DNA of 10,894 bases. It comes from Gaoshiqia sp050298035 (lineage in GTDB: Bacteria > Bacteroidota > Bacteroidia > Bacteroidales > Prolixibacteraceae). Below are positions 1-5,804 of this stretch, one piece after another. Where the stretch lies: NCBI GenBank assembly GCA_050298035.1, contig JBNKTK010000126.1, forward strand, positions 1 to 10,894, written 5' to 3'. Under the pieces are notes generated by a model, which was given only the letters and a program-made list of their open reading frames with translations, was not told the DNA's origin and made no database searches. Positions within the stretch are counted from its first letter, which is position 1, and the number at the start of each line of letters is the position of its first letter. Made by a program: the position numbers and the translations under genes.

Positions 1-827
1 TAAAGTTGATATACCTTTTCGGCATTTTTGTAAAAAATGAGTTCCTGTTCGTCATTGCTCAATTTCGAAATCACCTTTTTGACCAACTGAAGCCACTCCT
101 TATAGTGGGTTGCCACCAGGCAAACCGGCCAGTCGGACCCGTATAGCAAACGTTTAGGTCCAAACGCTTCAAGTACCGTATCAAAATAAGGTTGCAGCTG
201 TTCCTCTGTCCAGTTTTTATAATCAGCTTCCGTCACCATCCCGCTGATTTTGCAACTGACGTTTTCCCGCTTGGCCAATTCTTTCAGGTTCTTTGCCCAT
301 GGTTCAATTTCATTGGCCTTAATCCGTGGTTTGGCAATATGGTCAAGTACAAACTGCTGATCAGGGTGTTGATCGACAAAGCGAATGGTATTGGGCAATT
401 GGTGCTCAAAAATCAGGATATCGTAAACCAGCCCCAAGTTTTTCAAAAGTGACACCCCCCTGTTGAAATCCTTTCCCAGTATAAATTCCGGATCAGGCTC
501 TCCCTGCACCACATGCCGAACGGCCTTCAGCCATGAGTTTGCCGCATATTCTTCCAGTAGTGGTTGAATGCTCTCGTCAGCCAAAGGAAGCCAACCAACA
601 ACGCCACGCATAAAATCATTTTCGGATGCCAATTGGAGCAACCATCTCGTTTCCTCCAGATTCTGCCTTGCCTGAACAGTTACAACTCCGTCAACACCAG
701 CACCGGCCAGTATCGTTTTCAAATCGGCCGGCAAAAAACTTTTGCGTATTGTGGCCATTTCGTCGTCAATCCAGTCAAACTCAACCGGATTATAATTCCA
801 ATAATGATGATGTGTATCAATAATCAT
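1..827 (-). CDS. Amidohydrolase-family sugar lactonase, probable L-fuconolactonase (3' end at or just past window edge)
   Basis: This protein probably hydrolyses a sugar-acid lactone (L-fuconolactone or a close relative) to the free acid in the cytoplasm. I read 275 codons from the ATG whose first base is 827. The frame has the marks of the COG3618/amidohydrolase-2 family: an N-terminal D-T-H-H-H-Y-W (residues 4-10, containing HxH), V-R-H-V-V-Q-G-E-P-D near 103-112, L-D-H-I-A-K-P at 161-167, C-K-I-S-G at 192-196 and Y-G-S-D-W-P-V at 229-235, whose Asp232 is the expected catalytic or metal-site acid. The family is usually about 275-280 residues. The last two bases visible are TA of the next codon, so the stop may fall exactly at the edge. 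It lies 11 bp downstream of the aldo/keto reductase, so it is the third gene of the operon. The fucose assignment rests on neighbours; rhamnonolactonase is the alternative. Confidence 0.88.
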   Translation of the reverse strand, partial: MIIDTHHHYWNYNPVEFDWIDDEMATIRKSFLPADLKTILAGAGVDGVVTVQARQNLEETRWLLQLASENDFMRGVVGWLPLADESIQPLLEEYAANSWLKAVRHVVQGEPDPEFILGKDFNRGVSLLKNLGLVYDILIFEHQLPNTIRFVDQHPDQQFVLDHIAKPRIKANEIEPWAKNLKELAKRENVSCKISGMVTEADYKNWTEEQLQPYFDTVLEAFGPKRLLYGSDWPVCLVATHYKEWLQLVKKVISKLSNDEQELIFYKNAEKVYQL

Positions 828-838
828 AGCCAGATATT

Positions 839-1879
839 TTACAGATAGGGATATTCAGCATCAACAACTCCTTCAGCTTTCAACTCTTTCCAGAAAGCCG
901 CGGGGAATTCTTCATTTAAAACCACTTTATTATGAGCCATACGCTTGGGCTTGCTCGGGTTTAACGCCACAGCAGCAATTTGCGGGGCCGAAAGGGCAAA
1001 TTTCAAACAAGCATCGCCTGGCTGTATTTCGAATTTTTCACAAACACTGAAAAATTTCTCCCGCCAGGCAAACAAATGCTGGTCTGCAGGATTTTGGGGA
1101 TCAACAACCCGGTAATCAAAGTAATCGCCACCAGTTAAAAAGCCGGCATTAAAAATTGCCGAGTTGATGACACCAACCCCGTCTTCACCTAATTGTTTCA
1201 GAAAATCAATCATTTCTTTCGGATGGTGGTATATCGTAAATTTATTGGCAAACATTACCCAATCGAACTTTACCTGCCCATAAAGTTCTTTAATGGTAAG
1301 CCAGTCTTTCGAGCCAATACCTACAGCTTTTACTTGGCCTTTTTCCTTCAGTTCAAACAGAGCCCGGTATGCTTCAAGAATATCTGCTACCCGTTGTTCG
1401 CGGTCATTCTCGTCGACAGCGGCCATCAGATACTCATCCGGATCGTGCACCGAAACCACTTCAGGCTTATACTTTCCGCCGAGCAGTTCACAACCTTGCT
1501 GGTAGCACTCCAGGATACCGGAATAGCTGATTTTTTGAACGGCATCGTATTTCAGGTTTGCCCAGGCACCCGGTTCAAAGGTTGGCTCCGGGGTCTCGAG
1601 CGGAACCCGGTACCATCCCAGCTTATTGCTGATGGTGATCTGGTCGGGAGATATCCCCAATTGTTCGAGGCCCTGCCCGATAACCTCCAGCGCCAGGCCG
1701 GCGCCATACTTTCCGGCACTGTCAATCATCACTTTTCCTTCCGCAACGTTAAACCATTCCCGCATCAGTGAAAGTTTCTCATCCATGCTCAGTTCGCGGT
1801 AAAGATTTCCAAGGTAACTTGTCCCGTAAATAATCGGGGGGCAAGTCAGTCCGGTTTTTCCCAATTGTTTTGTCGCCAT
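839..1879 (-). CDS. Aldo/keto reductase, probable L-fucose (D-threo-aldose) 1-dehydrogenase
   Basis: A 346-residue cytoplasmic NAD(P)-dependent aldo/keto reductase, likely oxidising the C1 hydroxyl of a pyranose such as L-fucose to its lactone. It opens with the AKR signature K-Q-L-G-K-T-G-L and I-I-Y-G-T-S. The catalytic tetrad is recognisable: Asp53 and Tyr58 (in M-I-D-S-A-G-K-Y-G), Lys86 (I-S-N-K-L-G) and His145 (V-S-V-H-D-P-D). The length, and the long insertion at about 90-120 between the Lys and His motifs, suit the D-threo-aldose 1-dehydrogenase/pyridoxal 4-dehydrogenase branch rather than generic AKRs. Its ATG lies 2 bp after the mutarotase stop and its stop lies 11 bp before the lactonase start, so the three are almost certainly co-transcribed. 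Known pathway logic (sugar dehydrogenase followed by lactonase) supports oxidation rather than reduction in vivo. Exact substrate is inferred. Confidence 0.88.
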   Translation of the reverse strand: MATKQLGKTGLTCPPIIYGTSYLGNLYRELSMDEKLSLMREWFNVAEGKVMIDSAGKYGAGLALEVIGQGLEQLGISPDQITISNKLGWYRVPLETPEPTFEPGAWANLKYDAVQKISYSGILECYQQGCELLGGKYKPEVVSVHDPDEYLMAAVDENDREQRVADILEAYRALFELKEKGQVKAVGIGSKDWLTIKELYGQVKFDWVMFANKFTIYHHPKEMIDFLKQLGEDGVGVINSAIFNAGFLTGGDYFDYRVVDPQNPADQHLFAWREKFFSVCEKFEIQPGDACLKFALSAPQIAAVALNPSKPKRMAHNKVVLNEEFPAAFWKELKAEGVVDAEYPYL

Positions 1880-1881
1880 AG

Positions 1882-2277
1882 TTATTCCTCAATTTCTTTT
1901 AATTGTCCTTCGCCTGCTGCGTATTCCGCCTGTTGATCCATTTCGTATATCCGTTCCATAAGTTGCCATTTTTCGTCTGCTGTAGCATTCGAAGAGCTAA
2001 CCTGAAACTGCGAAACATAAGCTTCCCATTCAGCCTGCCGGGGCTTGCCGGCAAGTTCGGCCATCGCTTTTTCGTGGTCAAAGTCGGCTACGGTATCCAT
2101 AATCATAAACAAACGGTTCCCATTGATGTAGATTTCCATATCCAGGATTCCTACCTCTTTCATTCCCTGGGTAATTTCGGGCCATGCTTTTCCCTTTGCA
2201 TGTACTAATTTGTATGCTTCAATCAAACCGGGATCGTTCGCCAGCAACAAGGTTTTGCAGTATCTTTTGTATTTCAT
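1882..2277 (-). CDS. L-rhamnose/L-fucose mutarotase family protein
   Basis: A 131-residue cytoplasmic protein of the RhaM-like mutarotase family (COG3254), which interconverts alpha and beta anomers of a deoxy sugar so that the dehydrogenase receives its preferred form. Tyr22 and His26 reproduce the Y-x3-H pair of E. coli RhaM (Tyr18/His22). They are followed by W-P-E (32-34), the strand N-R-L-F-M-I-M-D (about 57-64), and an aromatic helix with E-W-E-A-Y. It is longer than RhaM (104 aa) because of an acidic, Glu-rich C-terminal tail. I chose the ATG at 2277 (M-K-Y-K-R-Y-C), where the family homology begins. The reading frame stays open upstream to 2481, but that extension is Cys-rich, unlike the family, and would run over the divergent promoters and the regulator's start. 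First gene of the operon; a promoter candidate lies at 2303-2333. Confidence 0.87.
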   Translation of the reverse strand: MKYKRYCKTLLLANDPGLIEAYKLVHAKGKAWPEITQGMKEVGILDMEIYINGNRLFMIMDTVADFDHEKAMAELAGKPRQAEWEAYVSQFQVSSSNATADEKWQLMERIYEMDQQAEYAAGEGQLKEIEE

Positions 2278-2302
2278 TTTAACTATTTTTTGATACAAAA
2301 AT

Positions 2303-2333
2303 CCAACATAGCAACACATTAAACAAGCACAAA
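2303..2333 (-). promoter_or_regulatory. Candidate promoter of the sugar-oxidation operon
   Basis: On the minus strand TTTG (2333-2330) is followed after exactly 19 nt by TATGTTGG (2310-2303). This fits the Bacteroidota -33/-7 arrangement TTTG-N19-TAnnTTTG with one mismatch in the -7 box. Transcription would begin near 2297, giving a leader of about 20 nt before the mutarotase ATG at 2277. Found by eye, not experimentally supported. Confidence 0.45.
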
Positions 2334-2360
2334 CACCGAAAACTTCCCCACAAAGGCCTT

Positions 2361-2374
2361 CGCAAAGCTTTGCG
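2361..2374. promoter_or_regulatory. Perfect 14-bp palindrome, candidate LacI-type operator
   Basis: CGCAAAGCTTTGCG is exactly self-complementary and lies in the 189-bp region between the divergent operon and the lacI-type gene. LacI-family dimers bind such palindromes, usually close to their own gene. It lies 27 bp upstream of the -33 candidate of the sugar operon and about 67 bp upstream of the regulator's -7 box, so it does not overlap either core promoter. That is odd for simple repression and may suggest an activator-like or looping role, or another regulator. Confidence 0.45.
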
Positions 2375-2441
2375 GAAAGAAAAAAATGTTCTAAAACAGG
2401 CAAGGTCAGGCACCGACCGGGGTGATAATCACTGAAAAGTT

Positions 2442-2449
2442 TATTTTTG
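2442..2449 (+). promoter_or_regulatory. Candidate -7 promoter element for the lacI-type gene
   Basis: TATTTTTG matches the Bacteroidota -7 consensus TAnnTTTG exactly and ends 17 nt before the ATG at 2467. No convincing -33 TTTG is visible. Its position helps set the regulator's start, because the alternative ATG at 2422 would lie upstream of this promoter. Confidence 0.5.
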
Positions 2450-2466
2450 CACAACACGTAACAATT

Positions 2467-3480
2467 ATGGGCAACCGGCATGTTTCATTAAAAGATTTGG
2501 CCAGGGAACTAGGCGTTTCAATTTCGACAGTTTCAAGGGCATTGAAGGATCATCCTGACATCAGTGAAGAAGTCAGGTTAAAAGTGAAACGCCTGGCAAT
2601 TGAACGCAACTACAGCCCCAATCCACTTGCAATGGGACTTCTGAAACAGAAAACCCGGATGATTGGCATTATTGTGCCTGATTTGGTTACTCACTTCTAC
2701 TCTTCAATCATTTCAGGAATCGAAAGTGTTGCAAAAGAGAAAGGGTATTTCATTGTCATTTCAAGTTCAAACGAGTCGGTACAAAAAGAAAAAGAAGCAG
2801 TTGAAAACCTGTTGAAAGCACGTGTGGAAGGGTTGCTTGTTTGCTTGAGCAAGGAAACCAGTGAAACGTCCCATTTCGAGAAACTCCTGAAACAGGAAAT
2901 ACCGCTCGTTTTTTTCGACCGCGTTTGCCTTACTGACCGTGTTCCTACTGTTACTGCCGACAATGTTGATGCTGCCGAAAAGGTAACCCGGCATTTTTAC
3001 GAACAGGGCTATCGCCGGATTGCTTATGTTTCCGGGCCGGGGCACCTCAATATTTCCCAAGAGCGTATGGCTGGTTATCTGGCCGGGCTAAAATACTGTA
3101 ATTTGCCTGTCATTCCTGAGCTTATCGAAGAATGTGAGCTGAACCACGAGTCGGCCAGGGAAGCCATGAAACGACTGCTACAATTACCCAACAGACCAGA
3201 CGCTGTTTTCGGCATTAACGACACTGTAGCTTTTGCGTTGATGAAAGAAATCAAGGAACATGGACTTCAAATTCCACGTGATATTGGGATTGCCGGTTTT
3301 ACAGATGAGTTTCACTCAACCGTTGTTGATCCCCCACTAACTTCCATTACCCATCCAACATTCAAAATGGGCAGAAAAACTGCGGAGTTGTTTTTCGAGC
3401 GGATTGAGTCAACCGAGAACTCAAAATCTGTTACACTAAAAACCCGGCTGGTCATTAGAAAGTCATCTGTAAAAAAATAA
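2467..3480 (+). CDS. LacI/GalR-family transcriptional regulator
   Basis: A 337-residue DNA-binding regulator with the standard two-part layout. An N-terminal helix-turn-helix (V-S-L-K-D-L-A-R-E-L-G-V-S, recognition helix S-T-V-S-R-A-L-K at about 20-27) and hinge helix (about 52-62) are followed by a periplasmic-binding-protein-like ligand domain. That domain opens at I-G-I-I-V-P-D (66-72) and includes L-V-F-F-D-R, Y-R-R-I-A-Y-V-S-G, A-V-F-G-I-N-D-T-V-A and P-L-T-S-I-T-H-P near its end. Length is normal for the family. I start it at 2467 (M-G-N-R-H-V) rather than 2422, because the upstream residues are not LacI-like and a -7 box lies between the two ATGs. Being divergent from the mutarotase-dehydrogenase-lactonase operon, it most likely controls those genes in response to the sugar or a lactone/acid intermediate; this is inference from position. 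Confidence 0.92.
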   Translation: MGNRHVSLKDLARELGVSISTVSRALKDHPDISEEVRLKVKRLAIERNYSPNPLAMGLLKQKTRMIGIIVPDLVTHFYSSIISGIESVAKEKGYFIVISSSNESVQKEKEAVENLLKARVEGLLVCLSKETSETSHFEKLLKQEIPLVFFDRVCLTDRVPTVTADNVDAAEKVTRHFYEQGYRRIAYVSGPGHLNISQERMAGYLAGLKYCNLPVIPELIEECELNHESAREAMKRLLQLPNRPDAVFGINDTVAFALMKEIKEHGLQIPRDIGIAGFTDEFHSTVVDPPLTSITHPTFKMGRKTAELFFERIESTENSKSVTLKTRLVIRKSSVKK

Positions 3481-3506
3481 AAGCCCGTAATTTCTTACGA
3501 GCTTTT
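3479..3506. terminator. Hairpin terminator between lacI-type gene and tRNA-Pro
   Basis: AAAAGCCCGTAA (3479-3490) and TTACGAGCTTTT (3495-3506) form a 12-bp stem with one mismatch and a 4-nt loop. The stem begins within the regulator's stop codon. Because the outer pairs are A on one side and T on the other, it can act for both the plus-strand regulator and the minus-strand tRNA that ends at 3514. The T-run after the stem is short. Confidence 0.6.
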
Positions 3507-3513
3507 CTCAATT

Positions 3514-3589
3514 TGGTCGGGATGACCTGACTCGAACAGGCGACCCCCACGTCCCGAACGTGGTACGCTACCAACTGCGCTACATCCCG
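3514..3589 (-). tRNA. tRNA-Pro (anticodon CGG)
   Basis: The minus strand folds as a complete 76-nt tRNA. The acceptor stem CGGGATG pairs with CATCCCG, the D-arm has GCGC-AGTTGGTA-GCG, and the anticodon stem CCACG/CGTGG encloses the loop TTCGGGA. The T-arm carries GTTCGAGTC. The anticodon CGG reads proline CCG codons, and G37 follows it as usual for tRNA-Pro. Discriminator A is followed by a genome-encoded CCA (3516-3514). A good -7 element lies just upstream. Confidence 0.95.
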
Positions 3590-3604
3590 ATTAATGATGG
3601 GATG

Positions 3605-3635
3605 CAAAATTAATATTTTTGTTGGATTTCCTAAA
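3605..3635 (-). promoter_or_regulatory. Candidate promoter of tRNA-Pro
   Basis: On the minus strand TTTA (3635-3632), a 19-nt spacer and TAATTTTG (3612-3605) fit the Bacteroidota TTTG-N19-TAnnTTTG pattern, exact at -7 and one mismatch at -33. The -7 box ends 15 nt before the mature tRNA 5' end at 3589. That leaves a short leader for RNase P, almost the same spacing as at the tmRNA gene. Confidence 0.55.
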
Positions 3636-3805
3636 AGCTTCCCATTTTTTTATCGCATTTTTTCGCTACACGAATTCAATGGTGCTTTACTCCGAAAAAA
3701 ACATCAACAATGGAGCGATAATTCGCCCTAAAAATTCTGTTACAAGTATTTCATATTTTGTTTAGTTTACTTAACTTCACACCAAACAACCCACACTAAA
3801 TCTCA

Positions 3806-4528
3806 ATGGAAATCAAAAATTTAACAAACACACTACCATGGCACCCAAACCGAATCTGGGGCAAACGACAGTTAAGTCAGATTAAAAAAATCATCATCCA
3901 CCAGGAACTTGGGGAAAGTAGCATTGAACAAGTAAATGATTATCATATTACGCCCGGCCCCTATAATCACATCTCCGAAAAAGGATGTCCTCACTTTTGC
4001 TACCACTACGGTATCCGCAAGAATGGAGAAATTGTACAGGCCAACGAGCTATCCGACGTGGTATGGCATTGTACGGGGCAGAATATGGAAAGTATCGGTA
4101 TTATGCTACAAGGCAACTTTGCCGGCCCCGGCCACGAAACAGGGACCAGTAGCCCAACTCCGGAACAAATGCAGTCAATTGCCGAATTGATTGATCACCT
4201 ACAAAAAACCATAAACCTTTCCAATCACGATGTGTGGGGTCACTATCATTTTGGAAAGCCGGCTTGCCCGGGTCATATTTTACAGGACTGGATTGAACAG
4301 AAACGAACTGCCCCAGTAGTTACGACAGACAGTGAACCTATAAAAATGACAATAACAGAAATTCAAAACCGGCTAAAAAAGCTGGGGTACAATACAGGTC
4401 CGATTGACGGGATCATGGGTGTAAAAACACAGGCTGCAATCTACAAGTTCCAACGCGACAACAAACTGGAAGTTGACGGGATTGTTGGCCCGCAAACCTG
4501 GAACAAATTACTAATGCTAAGCAAATGA
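3806..4528 (+). CDS. Endolysin-like N-acetylmuramoyl-L-alanine amidase with C-terminal peptidoglycan-binding domain
   Basis: A 240-residue peptidoglycan hydrolase that should cut the MurNAc-L-alanine amide bond. Residues about 25-165 form an Amidase_2/PGRP domain. The predicted zinc ligands are His32 (I-I-I-H-Q-E), His146 (W-G-H-Y-H) and Cys154 (A-C-P-G-H). The His-to-Cys spacing of 8 equals that of T7 lysozyme (His122/Cys130). Residues about 181-240 form a PG_binding_1 domain (I-Q-N-R-L-K-K-L-G-Y, D-G-I-M-G, F-Q-R-D-N, V-D-G-I-V-G-P-Q-T-W). There is no signal peptide or lipobox, as in phage endolysins that need a holin. The stop overlaps the start of the next gene by 4 bp (ATGA), so it heads a four-gene cassette. 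A housekeeping or toxin amidase is possible, but its leaderless start and membrane-protein neighbours favour an endolysin. Confidence 0.88.
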   Translation: MEIKNLTNTLPWHPNRIWGKRQLSQIKKIIIHQELGESSIEQVNDYHITPGPYNHISEKGCPHFCYHYGIRKNGEIVQANELSDVVWHCTGQNMESIGIMLQGNFAGPGHETGTSSPTPEQMQSIAELIDHLQKTINLSNHDVWGHYHFGKPACPGHILQDWIEQKRTAPVVTTDSEPIKMTITEIQNRLKKLGYNTGPIDGIMGVKTQAAIYKFQRDNKLEVDGIVGPQTWNKLLMLSK

Positions 4529-4950
4529 CCATGAAACCTGAAAAGAACAACAATAACCGGGACAAATATTTCACAGTGACAGAAAAAGGGTTCTGGCCCA
4601 AATGGTTCTCAAAATTTTTGTTTACACTCATTTCTGTGAAGGTTTGGGGATTGATCGCCTGTACCTGGATATCAACCTCTCTGCTCTATTGCCACCGGAT
4701 TGACGGGATGCAATGGGTTACTTTTAACACCACAATCTGGGCTTTGATTTTTGGTATGAAGGAAATATTCAGGGTAATGGACCGCAAGGACATGAACGAT
4801 GAAAAAATTATCAGGGAAGACAATAAAGCCAAAGAACAAATTGCTAAAATCACTGCCAGCACAGTGGCTGTACAATCAGGCTTTCCTGTCTCAAAAACCT
4901 CGACGTACACATCCGAAGGCAAAGAAATTGTGGGTACAGAACCAAACTAG
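4525..4950 (+). CDS. Small two-TM membrane protein, holin-like (by context)
   Basis: A 141-residue protein I do not recognise by sequence. It has a polar, Asn/Lys-rich N-terminus and an aromatic segment with F-W-P-K-W-F. Two hydrophobic segments follow, about 31-55 and 63-84, separated by a short polar turn (C-H-R-I-D-G). A charged cytoplasmic-type helix (about 86-110) and a Ser/Thr-rich tail complete it. Two close TM segments, small size and a position directly after an amidase match holins, which open the inner membrane to release endolysin. The start ATG overlaps the amidase stop as ATGA, implying translational coupling; a second ATG at 4531 could serve instead. The next gene begins 6 bp downstream. 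The holin role is inference from architecture and place only. Confidence 0.6.
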   Translation: MTMKPEKNNNNRDKYFTVTEKGFWPKWFSKFLFTLISVKVWGLIACTWISTSLLYCHRIDGMQWVTFNTTIWALIFGMKEIFRVMDRKDMNDEKIIREDNKAKEQIAKITASTVAVQSGFPVSKTSTYTSEGKEIVGTEPN

Positions 4951-4956
4951 CAAAAG

Positions 4957-5370
4957 ATGGAAAAGCATATAAAACTGATCATATTGGGCATTATTATATT
5001 GGCAATTCTCGGAGCCCTGATTTACCTGAGTTTTGACGTAACCGGCCCCGGGAGCCTGATTGGAGGCATCGCCCTTCTCTGGGCAGGAATAAAATCCAAA
5101 ATTTTTGGTTCGAAAACAATCGACGAAAAAATCATTCAACTAAAAGAAGAGCACCAGCTTAAACGTGACGAATGGGAAAAGGTAAGAGAAGAGTACGACA
5201 GTCAATTCAGGGCATTACAAGCTCAAATGATGTATCTTGATTATAAATCAGCTTTGATTTCAGAAAAGCTAAACCACCTCGATGAATATGAAAAACAGAG
5301 GTTATCGGAAATTGACCAGGCCAACTCTGACGACCTGCTCAACCTGCTGAACAATCATTTCAAAAAATAA
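4957..5370 (+). CDS. Membrane protein with two N-terminal TM segments and a coiled coil, unknown function
   Basis: A 137-residue protein of unrecognised family. Residues 5-26 are very hydrophobic (I-I-L-G-I-I-I-L-A-I-L-G). A Gly/Pro-rich turn (D-V-T-G-P-G-S) leads to a second hydrophobic stretch at about 32-50. From about 55 to 125 the sequence is highly charged with heptad-like spacing (I-I-Q-L-K-E-E-H, W-E-K-V-R-E-E-Y), so a coiled coil is likely. Gaps of 6 bp before and 5 bp after place it inside the amidase-led cassette. In a lysis reading it could be a second holin, an antiholin or a structural partner of the downstream coiled-coil protein. Confident as a gene, not in function. Confidence 0.65.
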   Translation: MEKHIKLIILGIIILAILGALIYLSFDVTGPGSLIGGIALLWAGIKSKIFGSKTIDEKIIQLKEEHQLKRDEWEKVREEYDSQFRALQAQMMYLDYKSALISEKLNHLDEYEKQRLSEIDQANSDDLLNLLNNHFKK

Positions 5371-5375
5371 TTATC

Positions 5376-5804
5376 ATGAGAAATCTAATCCTGATCCTTT
5401 TCATCCTATTATCTCAAATCACTTTCGGTCAAGCGGTAAAACTGACCCCCGGACAAACCTACACCAATCAAACAACCGATACGCTCTACATTTTACAAAC
5501 AAAACAAGTAAAAGAGCTACTTTCAACAGTTGTCAGTAACGAAGTGAACCTTGAAAAAATTCAGCTATACAAGCAAAAGTTAAGCTTGATGGAGGAACGA
5601 AATTTTTTGGCAGACAGTGCGATTACCTTAAAGAAAACCGAAGCAATTTACTGGCACGAGCAACTTCTAAAAACTGACCAACAGCTCGAAGCACAGCGCT
5701 TGCAAAACCTGAAACTAATAGACGATAGAAACAGGATAAGGCAATCCCGCATCTACTATCTCCTGGCAGGAGTTGTTGCCAGCGCTGTCGTCATCAATTT
5801 ATAA
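5376..5804 (+). CDS. Exported coiled-coil protein with C-terminal TM segment, spanin-like (by context)
   Basis: A 142-residue protein with an N-terminal signal sequence (about 1-18, a Leu/Ile-rich core ending S-Q-I-T-F-G). A short periplasmic region carries the motif T-x-Y-T-N-Q-T-T-D-T-L-Y-I-L. A long charged helix from about 55 to 122 probably forms a coiled coil, and a final hydrophobic stretch at about 126-142 ends at the stop codon. Predicted topology is a periplasmic rod anchored in the membrane by its C-terminus. As last gene of the cassette after amidase and holin-like proteins, it occupies the usual place of spanins, which disrupt the outer membrane of Gram-negative hosts. The order (C-terminal anchor) differs from the N-terminal anchor of lambda Rz, so the role is tentative. 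Its final TTA-TAA is shared with the convergent gene. Confidence 0.62.
   Translation: MRNLILILFILLSQITFGQAVKLTPGQTYTNQTTDTLYILQTKQVKELLSTVVSNEVNLEKIQLYKQKLSLMEERNFLADSAITLKKTEAIYWHEQLLKTDQQLEAQRLQNLKLIDDRNRIRQSRIYYLLAGVVASAVVINL

Noticed and set aside
1193..1771. 192-codon plus-strand open frame inside the aldo/keto reductase gene
   Set aside because: Antisense shadow of a well-supported gene; its translation shows no recognisable domain.
2422..2466. Upstream in-frame ATG for the LacI-type regulator
   Set aside because: It precedes the TATTTTTG -7 box, and its residues are not part of the LacI helix-turn-helix; the ATG at 2467 fits the family.
2278..2481. N-terminal extension of the mutarotase frame up to 2481
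   Set aside because: The added 68 residues are Cys-rich, do not resemble the family and cover the divergent promoters and the regulator's start codon; homology begins at 2277.
3751..3770. Promoter for the amidase cassette in the AT-rich stretch with TATTTTG and TAGTTTAC
   Set aside because: Neither matches TAnnTTTG properly and no -33 element fits; too weak to call, though a promoter is expected somewhere in 3636-3805.
3514..3805. tRNA-Pro as an integration site for the lysis-like cassette
   Set aside because: The cassette lies on the tRNA's 5' side, no duplicated tRNA 3' segment or integrase is seen, and the tRNA is intact with its own promoter; insertion remains unproven.
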